Assembly: GCA_027532905.1 (NCBI GenBank) | Contig: JAPZUA010000002.1 | Location: 372,001-436,000, forward strand | Length of the DNA stretch: 64,000 bases | Direction of reading: 5' to 3' | Source of the DNA: Magnetospirillum sp. | GTDB taxonomy: Bacteria; Pseudomonadota; Alphaproteobacteria; CACIAM-22H2 | Part shown: piece after piece, positions 25,690-33,889 of the stretch | Layout of the letters: every line of letters begins with the position of its first letter | Numbering within the stretch: position 1 is the stretch's first letter | Made by a program: the position numbers and the translations under genes | The notes under the pieces: model-generated | Told to the model about the DNA's origin: nothing | Seen by the model: the letters and a program-made list of their open reading frames with translations, nothing else | The model's database searches: none

Positions 25690-27531
25690 TCACGATCGGG
25701 ATTTTGGCGATCGCGGCTGGCTGATGACCAGCTTGTTTAACTCGGTGTATCCGATCGGCGGCACGGTCAACCATGGAAGCGCGAAAATTCGCTTTGCCAA
25801 GCCGGCTGCCATACGCGCCATCTGCTTACGCTCGCCTGCGAGACGTGCGGCCAGCAACGGGTCGCGCGTGCCTGCAGCCAGAATGCTCTTGTTCAGCACC
25901 CAGGCGTAAGGCTCGATTTTGGCGCGACGAAGGTCTTCTTGTAGCGCTTCCGCCTGCGACACGGGTGTCGCCTCCGGAAGTGTTACGAGAATGATCTTCG
26001 TGTAAGTGGCGTCCTGGAGTCGCATCAGAGGGGTGACGATCCGCGCAGCACCGTGTCCTTCGAATTCGTGCATCATCTGCCGGTGATAGGCGCCAGTTGC
26101 GTCCATCAGTAGCATGGAGTGGCCGGTGGGTGCCGTGTCCAGAACGACGAAGGCGCTGCGGCCCTCGCCGACGATTCGCGAGAATGCATGGAAAACCGCA
26201 ACCTCCTCGGTGCATGGCGATTTTAGATCTTCGAGCAGCAGCGCCTGTTCGGCGGCGTCGAGCGAGGGCGACCTCGCCGCCATAATCTTGTCGATGTAGC
26301 GTTGCGTTTCGACCTTGGGATCGATGCGGCTCACTTTCAATCCCGGAACCTCGCCGTCTAGAGTTCCCGTTAGGTGGGCGGCAGGATCGGTTGTGCTCAG
26401 ATGCACCGTTTTACCGCGCTGCACCAATCCCAATGCCACGGCGGCGGCGACGGTCGTCTTGCCGACCCCACCTTTGCCCATCACCATGACCAGGCCGTGC
26501 CCGGCAGTAGCTAGTTCGTCGACCAATACGCTTAGGCCCCGAAGATGCGCGCCGGTCTCGACAGCTAGATTGGCAGGCGCGACATTTTTCAGAGCTTCTG
26601 TACCCAGCAAGGCGCGCAACGCGGGCAGGCCGACTGTATCAAAAGCCCGCAGCGGAACCTGGTCCATTGGCAAATCACGCAGCGACAGCGGAAGCGCGTC
26701 CAGAGCTTGCCGCCCGAAATCTTCGATGGCGCAGGCTACCGCGTCGGCGCGATCGCCGGCATGAAACACGCCGTTGATCGCCAGTCTTTGGTTGTTCAAG
26801 CCCAGCAAGCGCAGTTCGTCCGCCGTGTGTGCCGCCTCTGCGATCGCGCTTCTGTCGGGGCGCGCAACCAGAATCACCGTCGTTTTGTTTGGATCGCTCA
26901 GTGCATCGAGTGCCGCCTTGAAGCGCTCCTCTTGCATCTTTAGGCCCGAATGCGGCCCAAGGCACGATGCGCCGCGGTCGTTGCCCTCAAGAAACCCGGT
27001 CCAGGCCTTGGGCAGGCTGAGCAGCCGCAATGTGTGCCCGGTCGGTGCTGTGTCGAAGACGATGTGATCGTAGTTTTCGGTTGCGTCGGCCAGAAGGGAT
27101 GCGAATTCGTCGAAGGCGGCGATCTCCGTCGTGCAGGCGCCCGAAAGCTGTTCGCGGACAGTCGAACGCGCTGCGGCGCTGGTGTCGGGCGACATCTGCG
27201 CCAGAACGCGCTGGCGATACGACTCGGCCGCTTGGTCGGGGTCGATGTTGATGACCGACATGCCCGGTGCTCCCGGGACCGGCACAGGCGTATTGCGAAG
27301 CTCAATGCCGAGCATTTCGTCAAGATTCGACGCCGCATCTGTGCTGACGAGCAGCACTTTCTTGCCTGCATCGGCGAGCGCAAGAGCTGCGGCGGTCGAC
27401 AGCGACGTCTTGCCGACGCCGCCCTTGCCAGTGAAAAAAAGATGACGGTTCGGATGATCCAGAAAGCCGACCGGGCTTGAATGGATCCCGGCGTCCGCCG
27501 CTTGACTAGGGGGAATTCGGTCGTGGGTCAT
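25690..27531 (-). CDS. arsA: ArsA-type anion-transporting ATPase (arsenite pump ATPase family)
   Basis: 613 residues with two complete A1/A2 halves, like plasmid R773 ArsA. Deviant Walker A motifs GKGGVGKTS (35-43) and GKGGVGKTT (352-360), each half with the DTAPTGHT/S signature (160-167 and about 462). Cysteines at 133 (GACTTE), 190 (GASCLG) and 440 (SPCTEE) match by context the three As(III)/Sb(III)-binding cysteines of ArsA. It would energise an ArsB pump, but no arsB, arsD, arsC or arsR is seen in the window; the gene is flanked by oleate hydratase and a 936-bp gene-free region. Either the pump is elsewhere or the protein serves another role. Confidence 0.92.
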   Translation of the reverse strand: MTHDRIPPSQAADAGIHSSPVGFLDHPNRHLFFTGKGGVGKTSLSTAAALALADAGKKVLLVSTDAASNLDEMLGIELRNTPVPVPGAPGMSVINIDPDQAAESYRQRVLAQMSPDTSAAARSTVREQLSGACTTEIAAFDEFASLLADATENYDHIVFDTAPTGHTLRLLSLPKAWTGFLEGNDRGASCLGPHSGLKMQEERFKAALDALSDPNKTTVILVARPDRSAIAEAAHTADELRLLGLNNQRLAINGVFHAGDRADAVACAIEDFGRQALDALPLSLRDLPMDQVPLRAFDTVGLPALRALLGTEALKNVAPANLAVETGAHLRGLSVLVDELATAGHGLVMVMGKGGVGKTTVAAAVALGLVQRGKTVHLSTTDPAAHLTGTLDGEVPGLKVSRIDPKVETQRYIDKIMAARSPSLDAAEQALLLEDLKSPCTEEVAVFHAFSRIVGEGRSAFVVLDTAPTGHSMLLMDATGAYHRQMMHEFEGHGAARIVTPLMRLQDATYTKIILVTLPEATPVSQAEALQEDLRRAKIEPYAWVLNKSILAAGTRDPLLAARLAGERKQMARMAAGLAKRIFALPWLTVPPIGYTELNKLVISQPRSPKSRS

Positions 27532-28009
27532 TGCCGTGCTGCCGATCGCGCCGGCAGGGGCGCATTTATGCCGGCGTGCGCGACCTCGCCAAGCCTTTTG
27601 CCGATGTCACGGCATTGGTTGCCGCGCGCGATTTGAAGTTCGATCTCCATACTTCCCTTCGATCGCCGCGTTCGGCAATGTGACAAACATTCCAATGGCA
27701 GTAGCGGCATTTGATCCAGTCTCGAAATTGTTGCGCTCTAGTATGCTCTAAACTGTCTGTGTCCAGTAGTGCCCGGTTTTGCCCGTTACAGCACGCCAGC
27801 GCTTGTCAAAGCTGGCACGATTGGCCATATGCGCATTTGAAGCGAACTTGCGGGAAGCTTTATTGCGCGCTCACGGAACCCTGGTCAGCTTCCTCGCGCA
27901 TTTTTTTCTCAGTTTGGCCAGCGCCTCGGCGTTCAGGGGCGATCGGCCAAAAAATGGTGCGGCACCACACTGGCTACTGCACATTATTGAGAACTCGTAG
28001 TGTCTGTGC

Positions 28010-28264
28010 GGTTGAACCATCACCGAAAGCTCGAATTCAAAGGCGAGGTTATGCGTTCCTTTCGACCGGCCTTAATTGCCCTTGGTTTCCATTCAATTCC
28101 CTCTGTTGCAGGAGAACACGAAACTACCGTTGAAGTTATTGAGTGTTTTGTTATCTGGGGGGGCTGGGGCGCGAGGCGTCGCCTTGCGGGGTTCGAATTC
28201 CGCTGCACCGACTATTAAAGAAGCCCGCTTCCGGGAAACCGGTCGGCGGGTTTTCGCCTTTTCA
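28010..28264 (+). repeat. dispersed intergenic repeat, copy C
   Basis: Shares with copy A the blocks ACCATC-CC, AAAGGCGAGG, GCGTTCCTTTCGA, GGCCTTA, TGCCCTTGGTTTCCA and TCAATTC, then G-rich CTGGGGGGGCTGGGG. It has a 20-nt insertion before the tRNA-like GGGGTTCGAATTCCGC (T-arm) and TGCACCGACTA end. The hairpin AAGCCCGC-TT-CCGG-GAAA-CCGG-T-CGGCGGGTTTT (28221-28254) with a following CTTTT run is a good intrinsic terminator. Unlike A and B it lies between divergent genes. Confidence 0.65.
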
Positions 28265-28414
28265 GACTTGAGATCACTTGCTCATGCTTTTGTTCGGAGG
28301 GGTACGCCTGACGAAATGCTGCGACAATTCAAGCCAGTCATTGCTGCCACGTTCGAGGTTGGACCTAGGTATGTGGGGTACGCGCAATGGACTGCGGATA
28401 CGCGCTTGCCTTTC

Positions 28415-28432
28415 ATTATCGATATCGATAAT
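28415..28432. promoter_or_regulatory. perfect 18-bp palindrome upstream of the GntR gene
   Basis: ATTATCGAT-ATCGATAAT, perfectly symmetric with no spacer, 35 bp before the GntR/FCD regulator ATG. Its position overlapping or just downstream of the expected promoter suits an autoregulatory repressor site. FCD-type GntR proteins bind short palindromes of this sort. Confidence 0.6.
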
Positions 28433-28467
28433 GTAGAGGTGTCAGTCTGGGCCAGGGAGGGGGGCTT

Positions 28468-29124
28468 ATGGCGAAAGCCGCGCGACCGCGCGAAGTCGTC
28501 TATTCAGCGCTAAAACAACGCATCGTGCTCAATGAGATCAGTCCGGGCGAACCGCTGACCGAGCTTGGTCTTGCCCGCGATCTTGGATGCAGCCAAGGCA
28601 CGGTGCGCGAAGCGTTGTTGCGTCTTCAGGAAGACGGTTTGGTCGTGCGATCGGGCCATCGCGGCACGAGCGTTACGCCGCTCGATCCGGCTGCGGCCGA
28701 AGAAGTGCTCGATCTGCGCAAGCGATTGGAGACGCGTGGGGCACTGCGTGCCGTTGCCGCTTACGGGTCCGATGCACGCGCGAGGCTTGTTGTGTTGCGC
28801 GACGGTATGGCGCGTGCGGCGCGCTGCAACGACGAATACGCCTTGATCGAACTCGACATGCAGTTCCACGCAGCAATTTTCGGGCTCGCGAGCCCGCCGG
28901 TCCTCGAACAGATTTTGATCCGCTGCATGCTCCATTCGCACCGTCAGAAACTTTGGGCGCCGGGACACAGGCGCAGCCTCGCACGCACGGCCGAGCGGCA
29001 CGACGTGCTGATTGCGGCACTCGATGCGGGCGATGGTGCGCGCCTTGCCGAAGAGATCGCGCACCATCTCGACACGATCGTCGAAATCGAAGCGCCGCGC
29101 GCGCGCAAACGGCGCGCGGCATGA
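28468..29124 (+). CDS. GntR-family transcriptional regulator, FCD (FadR-like) subfamily
   Basis: 218 residues. Winged HTH 8-75 (LGLARDLGCSQGTVREALLRLQEDGLVVR), then an all-helical FCD ligand domain with metal-ligand pattern ELDMQFHAAIF (Asp, His), ERHDVLIAAL (His) and AHHLD (His). ATG at 28468 follows GGGAGGGGGGC. The stop overlaps the next ATG by 4 bases, so it is the first gene of an eight-gene sugar-uptake and catabolism operon. It is likely a repressor relieved by a carboxylate or sugar acid effector; the palindrome just upstream is its likely site. Confidence 0.93.
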   Translation: MAKAARPREVVYSALKQRIVLNEISPGEPLTELGLARDLGCSQGTVREALLRLQEDGLVVRSGHRGTSVTPLDPAAAEEVLDLRKRLETRGALRAVAAYGSDARARLVVLRDGMARAARCNDEYALIELDMQFHAAIFGLASPPVLEQILIRCMLHSHRQKLWAPGHRRSLARTAERHDVLIAALDAGDGARLAEEIAHHLDTIVEIEAPRARKRRAA

Positions 29125-30020
29125 GCGACGTCTATCTGCATCCTGAAATGGCCGCGATTCTGGCGGGCGGCGGGGCGGCCCCCGACTATCCGAACATGCC
29201 GCTCGCTGAGGCACGCACGACATTCGAACGGCTTGCCGCGAACTGGAATTCGGCGATCCCTGCGCTCTGCGAGAGCCGGGATTTGGAGATACCGGCTGCG
29301 GGCGGTTTTGTCCGTGCGCGTTTGCTGCGGCCCACGCTCGAGCTTAACCGTCCGGTCATCGTGTTTGTCCATGGCGGAGGTTGGACCTTCGGTTCGATCG
29401 ACACGCATCGCGGTTCGATGGCGCGCTTGGCGATCGAATCGGGCGCTTGCGTTCTGGGCATCGACTATCGCCGTGCACCCGAGCACCCGTACCCGGCGGC
29501 CATCGACGATACCCTCGATGCTCTCGATGCGGTGCGAGCGGGCCTTCTTGGCGATGCGGTCGATCCGTCCCGCATAGGTCTCGCTGGCGATTCGGCCGGG
29601 GCGGGGATATCGCTTGGCGTGCTGACGGCGGCGCGCGGGCGCAACCGCCTGCGGGCGGCGGCGCTGTTCTACGGCTGCTATGCGCCGGTATTCGACACGC
29701 CGAGCCATGCGGCGTTCGGCGGCGGCGCCTATCTGCTCACAACCGCGCGCATGCGCTGGTACTGGGCAAATTGGCGTGGGCCGACACCTTTGCCCGACTT
29801 GGCCGGCTTGCCGCCGCTGTATCTGAACGCCGCCGGTCTCGATCCATTGCGCGACGAAAGTTTCGAATTTGCGCGCGTCCTCGGCGAGGCGGGCAACGAC
29901 GTTCGTTTCGACCTCTTTGCGGGTGTTTGCCATGGCTTCATGCAGATGTCCGCGAAACTCGAACCGGCCCGCACAGCGCATCGTGCGGCCGGTCGCTTCT
30001 TTGCCGAAAAACTTCAATAA
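29121..30020 (+). CDS. alpha/beta hydrolase fold esterase (HSL-like)
   Basis: 299 residues from ATG at 29121 (ATGA overlap). HGGGWTFGS oxyanion-hole motif at 84-92, nucleophile elbow GDSAGAG with Ser158, plausible Asp in NAAGLDPLRDE and His in GVCHGFMQM. No signal peptide, so a cytoplasmic esterase, lipase-like or lactonase-like hydrolase. It is the only hydrolase in the sugar operon, hence the imported ligand may be an acylated or lactonised sugar which this enzyme opens; that part is inference. A longer upstream frame is only the overlap with the regulator gene. Confidence 0.9.
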   Translation: MSDVYLHPEMAAILAGGGAAPDYPNMPLAEARTTFERLAANWNSAIPALCESRDLEIPAAGGFVRARLLRPTLELNRPVIVFVHGGGWTFGSIDTHRGSMARLAIESGACVLGIDYRRAPEHPYPAAIDDTLDALDAVRAGLLGDAVDPSRIGLAGDSAGAGISLGVLTAARGRNRLRAAALFYGCYAPVFDTPSHAAFGGGAYLLTTARMRWYWANWRGPTPLPDLAGLPPLYLNAAGLDPLRDESFEFARVLGEAGNDVRFDLFAGVCHGFMQMSAKLEPARTAHRAAGRFFAEKLQ

Positions 30021-30042
30021 CCAAAAAACGGGAGAAACGTCG

Positions 30043-31254
30043 ATGAAACGCAGAAACTTCCTGGCTGCCGGTGCGATCGCACTCGCAGCTCCTTCGATCG
30101 CGCGCGCGCAGACGGCTGCCACGGTGCGTTGGTGGTACCATTTCGACAATCCCCAGCATTCGCCGGCAGACTTGATTTCCGCGTTCGAACGCTCAAATCC
30201 CGGTATTAAGATCCAGGCCGAAAGCATTCCCTGGGGCGGGGGCAACGACTACTACACGCGGCTCTACGCTGCCCTCGTCGCCAACAATGCGCCCGATTGC
30301 GCGATGGTCAAGCTCGCCAACATGTCGCGCCTGCTCGAGATGCGTGCACTCGAGCCGCTCGACGCGATGGTCGATTCCTGGACAGGGGCCAAGGACATCG
30401 CCGACAGTCTGTGGACCCTGCACAAAGCGCCGGACGGCAAGCGCTATTATTTGCCGCTGCAGTATGTCGTGCTCTATCTCTACTATCGCGTCGATCTCTT
30501 CCAGCAGGCCGGCATCGCACCGCCCAAAACGTTCGACGAGTTTCTCGCTGCGGCTCGCGCCACAACCAAGGGCGACGTCCACGGCTTCGGCATGCGCGGC
30601 GGTGCGGGCGGGCACGACCATTGGGGCACGTTCGTGCTCGGCGGCGGCGCCAGTTTCGCGCGCGGTGGCATGGTGAGCCCGCGTGCTTTGGCCGCCAATC
30701 GCTGGTTCGTGGCGCTCGGTCGCCAGCACGGCGTGTTCCCGCCGTCGGCGCCGAACGACGGGTTCCGGCAGATCGTCGACAATTTCAAGGCCGGTCGAAC
30801 CGCGATGACGATCCACCATATCGGGTCGGCAAACGAAATGGTCCAGGCGTTGGGCGACCGCGTCTCGGCCGTTCCGGTTCCGCGCGGAGCCGACGGCAAA
30901 GGCTGGACGTCGTTCGGCGACGAGTCGAATGCCGTCTTCGCGGCAAGTCGCAACAAAGCAGCCGCGTTCCGCTGGATTTCTTATCTGTCGAGCGGAGATG
31001 CGAACGTCGAGTTCAACAAATTCACCGGTCAGCTCACGGTGACGCAGTCGGGGGCGGCAAATTGGACGCTGCACCCGAAACGCTTCGTCGATGCGACGGC
31101 TCAGTCGGTGCCGATCGCCGATGCGCTGCCCAATGTGACGCAGACGGCGGATTTTGTGCGCACCGTGTGGCCCACAAACATGCAGCGAGCTTTGCTCGGC
31201 CAGATCGAGCCTGACGACATGATGCGGGCGATCGAACGCCAGTATCACGGCTGA
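30043..31254 (+). CDS. sugar ABC transporter substrate-binding protein (family 1, CUT1)
   Basis: 403 residues from ATG at 30043 behind GGGAGAAA. The N-terminus MKRRNFLAAGAIALAAPSIARAQ has a twin-arginine (RRNFL) motif, suggesting Tat rather than Sec export. SBP_bac_1 fold: TVRWWYHFDN, LISAFERSNPGIKIQAESIPWG, and YLPLQYVVLYLYYRVDLF. It is a periplasmic receptor for a glycerol-phosphate, oligosaccharide or similar ligand. It is followed by a strong intercistronic hairpin, then two permease genes; no ATPase gene lies in this operon. Confidence 0.92.
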   Translation: MKRRNFLAAGAIALAAPSIARAQTAATVRWWYHFDNPQHSPADLISAFERSNPGIKIQAESIPWGGGNDYYTRLYAALVANNAPDCAMVKLANMSRLLEMRALEPLDAMVDSWTGAKDIADSLWTLHKAPDGKRYYLPLQYVVLYLYYRVDLFQQAGIAPPKTFDEFLAAARATTKGDVHGFGMRGGAGGHDHWGTFVLGGGASFARGGMVSPRALAANRWFVALGRQHGVFPPSAPNDGFRQIVDNFKAGRTAMTIHHIGSANEMVQALGDRVSAVPVPRGADGKGWTSFGDESNAVFAASRNKAAAFRWISYLSSGDANVEFNKFTGQLTVTQSGAANWTLHPKRFVDATAQSVPIADALPNVTQTADFVRTVWPTNMQRALLGQIEPDDMMRAIERQYHG

Positions 31255-31261
31255 GGCGGCA

Positions 31262-31285
31262 GGGGCGGCGTTTAAGCGCCGCCCC
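31262..31285 (+). terminator. intercistronic hairpin between sugar-binding protein and permeases
   Basis: 9-bp GC-only stem GGGGCGGCG / CGCCGCCCC with loop TTTAAG, followed by GTTCT. It has the same position, between receptor and permease genes, as the hairpins at 9646 and 17696. Likely a transcript-stabilising or attenuating element. Confidence 0.7.
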
Positions 31286-31296
31286 GTTCTCCTGCA

Positions 31297-32172
31297 ATGA
31301 TCGGAAATCGCTTCACGCCGTATCTGTTTTTGGCGCCCGCCCTTTTGGCGACGGCGGCGATCGTGCTCTATCCGGTCGCCACGACGCTGTGGATGAGCCT
31401 GCACGATTTCGTGCTTTTTCGGCCGCACAACGTGCCGTTCGTCGGTTTCGGCAACTATGCACGCCTGATCGCCGATGAGGCGTTCTGGATTTCGCTGTGG
31501 AACTCCTTCGTCTGGGTCGGGCTTGCCGTCGGTCTACAGTTCGTGCTCGGCTTCGGGGCAGCTCTCGTGCTCAACGAAAGCTTCTTCTGGCGCAGTGCCG
31601 CGCGCGCTTTGGTCATCATCCCCTGGGCCCTGCCGTCGGTTATCATTGGCCTGATGTTCACTTGGATCTACGACTACAATCTGGGTCTTCTCAACGATCT
31701 CTTGCTGCGCATCGGGGTGCTCGACGGGCCGGTGGCCTGGCTCGCGCGTGCGGACACAGCGCTGCTGGCGGTGGTTGCTGCCCTGGTCTGGCAGGGATTT
31801 CCTTTTTTTGCGGTCGTGATACTTGCAGGCTTGCAGGCGATACCGAACGAGCTGCACGAAGCGGCCGAGATCGACGGTGCATCGCGTTTACAGCGCTTGC
31901 GCCACGTCGTATGGCCGGGCTTGAAGGGGGTCATACTCACAGCCTTGCTGCTGCGCACGATCTGGGTCGCGAATTCGCTCGACGTCATTCTGGTGATGAC
32001 CGGCGGCGGGCCTGGCTATGAGACGCACACATTGCCGCTCTACGCGTTCCTGCGCGCCTACAGCGGGATGGAATTTGGCTACGGCTCCGCGCTCGCCGTC
32101 GTTCTCACGCTCTTTCTGATGGCGCTTGCGGCGGTGTATGTCCGGCGCACCATGCGCGAGGCATTCCGATGA
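31297..32172 (+). CDS. sugar ABC transporter permease (MalF/UgpA-like)
   Basis: 291 residues, CUT1 permease with six predicted helices: LFLAPALLATAAIVLYPV first, and EAA loop ELHEAAEIDGASRLQRLRHVVWP. It pairs with the next gene product in the inner membrane. ATG at 31297 lies 42 nt after the receptor stop, beyond the hairpin. Its stop region overlaps the start of the partner gene by 4 bases. The missing ATPase may be a shared CUT1 ATPase encoded elsewhere, a known arrangement. Confidence 0.93.
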   Translation: MIGNRFTPYLFLAPALLATAAIVLYPVATTLWMSLHDFVLFRPHNVPFVGFGNYARLIADEAFWISLWNSFVWVGLAVGLQFVLGFGAALVLNESFFWRSAARALVIIPWALPSVIIGLMFTWIYDYNLGLLNDLLLRIGVLDGPVAWLARADTALLAVVAALVWQGFPFFAVVILAGLQAIPNELHEAAEIDGASRLQRLRHVVWPGLKGVILTALLLRTIWVANSLDVILVMTGGGPGYETHTLPLYAFLRAYSGMEFGYGSALAVVLTLFLMALAAVYVRRTMREAFR

Positions 32173-33005
32173 TCGAACGCCGATCGCGTCTGCGCCGCTT
32201 TCTCGAGATCGAATTGCCGGCGTTGCTTCTGGTCGTCGTGGCCTTGGCCCCCTATGTTTGGATGGCCATTACCTCGGTCAAACCCGACAGCGACATTGCG
32301 CGCTTTCCCGTGGTCTATTGGCCCGAGGCGCCGACTTTGGGTCACTATGCTGATCTGCTCGCGCGCACAAGCTTCCCCAAGAATCTGCTCGACTCCTTGA
32401 TCGTGGCGACGTGTGCAAGTTTGCTTGGCCTTGGCCTTAGCGTACCGGCAGCCTATGCGTTTTCGCGCTTCGGATTCGTCGGCCGCCGCTTTCTGATGAC
32501 GCAGTTTCTGACCATCAACATGTTTCCGATCGTGTTGATGATCATCCCCTTGTTCGTGGCGATGCGGGCCTTGGGACTTCTTGATACGGTGTTGGGCGTT
32601 GTGCTCGGCCACGCGACCTTCGCGATCCCGTTTGCGATCTGGATGCTCACGAGCTATCTCAACGGGATACCCAAAGAGCTCGACGAAGCGGCGATGGTGG
32701 ACGGGGCCACGCGCCTGCAGACGATCACGCGCATCCTGCTGCCGTTGGCCGCACCTGGCATCGCCTCGACCGGGATCTATGTCTTCGTCGCATCCTGGAA
32801 CGAGTATCTCTTTGCGATGATGCTGTCCGGCCAGAATGTCCGCACCGTCACTGTCGCCTTGCAGCTTTTCATCGGCGAATACACGATTCAATGGGGCCTG
32901 TTGACGGCCGGCGGCACGCTTGTCGCATTGCCGGTGACCATCTTGTTTCTCTTTGTCCAACGCCATTTGGTCGGTGGACTGACTGCCGGAGCTGTAAAAT
33001 CATGA
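32169..33005 (+). CDS. sugar ABC transporter permease (MalG/UgpE-like)
   Basis: 278 residues, CUT1 MalG-type permease. Helices including LPALLLVVVALAPYVWMAIT, EAA loop ELDEAAMVDGATRLQTITRILLP. ATG at 32169 overlaps the MalF-like stop, and its own stop overlaps the epimerase start at 33002, both as ATGA. Translational coupling suggests stoichiometric production with its partner. Confidence 0.93.
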   Translation: MIERRSRLRRFLEIELPALLLVVVALAPYVWMAITSVKPDSDIARFPVVYWPEAPTLGHYADLLARTSFPKNLLDSLIVATCASLLGLGLSVPAAYAFSRFGFVGRRFLMTQFLTINMFPIVLMIIPLFVAMRALGLLDTVLGVVLGHATFAIPFAIWMLTSYLNGIPKELDEAAMVDGATRLQTITRILLPLAAPGIASTGIYVFVASWNEYLFAMMLSGQNVRTVTVALQLFIGEYTIQWGLLTAGGTLVALPVTILFLFVQRHLVGGLTAGAVKS

Positions 33006-33889
33006 GATCCAACCCTATCGGCGTTATTTCGATGTTCTATGCACGGCCCTTCGGCCGAGAGCATTTCGACTGCTTCGCACGTGCTGCCCGCGCAGGCATG
33101 CAGTTTGTCGAATTGCTGGTGCCGGAGCCGGGCGAACTCGATGCGCACGAGACGAAGGCTGCCGCTGCCGCAAACGGCCTCGAGATCCTGTTCGCAGCCC
33201 GCGTCAATTTGCAGCGCGACCTTGCAAGCCAGGACCCGGCCATGCGCGCCGCGGGTCTGGCCTATCTTGAAAGCTGCGTTGCGACGGCCGTTGCGTTCGG
33301 CGCCAAGATCGTCGGCGGTCCGCTTTACGGCGCCCCGCTCGTGTTCGCGGGGCGTGCACCCGCACCGGTCGAAGAAACGCTGCGCCGGACTCGCGTCGAT
33401 CAGGTGACCGAAGCTCTTGCAAAAGCAGCAGCGCGCGCTGCCGACAATGGCGTCGTTCTCGCGCTCGAACCGCTCAACCGATTCGAAACGGACTTCGCCA
33501 ATACGACCGAGCATGCGCTTGCGATCGTCGATGCAGTCGGGTCGCCTGCTTTGGGCGCCATGCTCGACACGTTTCACATGAATATGGAAGATCGCGACAT
33601 CGCGGCTGCGATCCGTAAAGCCGGATCGCGCATGGTCCATTTCCAGGCAAACGAGCACCATCGGGGTTTTCTGGGCGACGGGCATATCGATTGGCCGTCG
33701 GTTGCGCGGGCGTTGGTTGCCGTCGGCTATCGCGGCCCGATTACGTTGGAACCGTTCCGACGAGACGACGTGCCGGTTGGAACTTGCGTCGCGCAGTGGC
33801 GTGCGCCTTCGCGTAACGAGGACGCAGAACTTGCCGCGAGTGCGGCGTATTTTCGCGCAGCTCTCGACGCCGCCGGGAGGGCAAAATGA
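33002..33889 (+). CDS. sugar phosphate isomerase/epimerase-type TIM barrel (D-tagatose 3-epimerase-like)
   Basis: 295 residues from ATG at 33002. AP_endonuc_2 TIM barrel of the ketose 3-epimerase group: first metal glutamate in ALEPLNRFETDFANT, Asp/His in GAMLDTFHMNMED, QANEHH and the final Glu in ITLEPF. These ligand positions fit a Mn-dependent epimerase of ketoses or a hydroxypyruvate-isomerase-like enzyme. A longer reading frame to 32891 lies within the permease. It connects uptake to oxidation by the two following dehydrogenases. Confidence 0.87.
   Translation: MRSNPIGVISMFYARPFGREHFDCFARAARAGMQFVELLVPEPGELDAHETKAAAAANGLEILFAARVNLQRDLASQDPAMRAAGLAYLESCVATAVAFGAKIVGGPLYGAPLVFAGRAPAPVEETLRRTRVDQVTEALAKAAARAADNGVVLALEPLNRFETDFANTTEHALAIVDAVGSPALGAMLDTFHMNMEDRDIAAAIRKAGSRMVHFQANEHHRGFLGDGHIDWPSVARALVAVGYRGPITLEPFRRDDVPVGTCVAQWRAPSRNEDAELAASAAYFRAALDAAGRAK

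Larger units (their letters stand above)
27532..28467. other. 936-bp region without a clear gene
   Basis: The region lies between divergent arsA and the GntR-regulated operon. From 27560 to 27670 one plus-strand frame reads RIYAGVRDLAKPFADV, coding-like but with no start and a stop 45 codons later, possibly a gene remnant. Other open frames (for example 27711-28133) have Cys/Ser/Arg-rich translations with no recognisable family. Copy C of the dispersed repeat occupies about 28010-28264, and a perfect palindrome lies at 28415-28432. Confidence 0.5.

Noticed and set aside
27711-28133. 140-residue plus-strand frame in the arsA/GntR gap
   Set aside because: Cys/Ser/Arg-rich translation running into repeat C, with no Shine-Dalgarno and no family resemblance.
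12284-28264. Defined genomic island bounded by the tRNA-Pro-like repeats
   Set aside because: No integrase, transposase or composition break was seen; the copies include about 200 bp beyond the tRNA part, so a dispersed repeat explains them at least as well.
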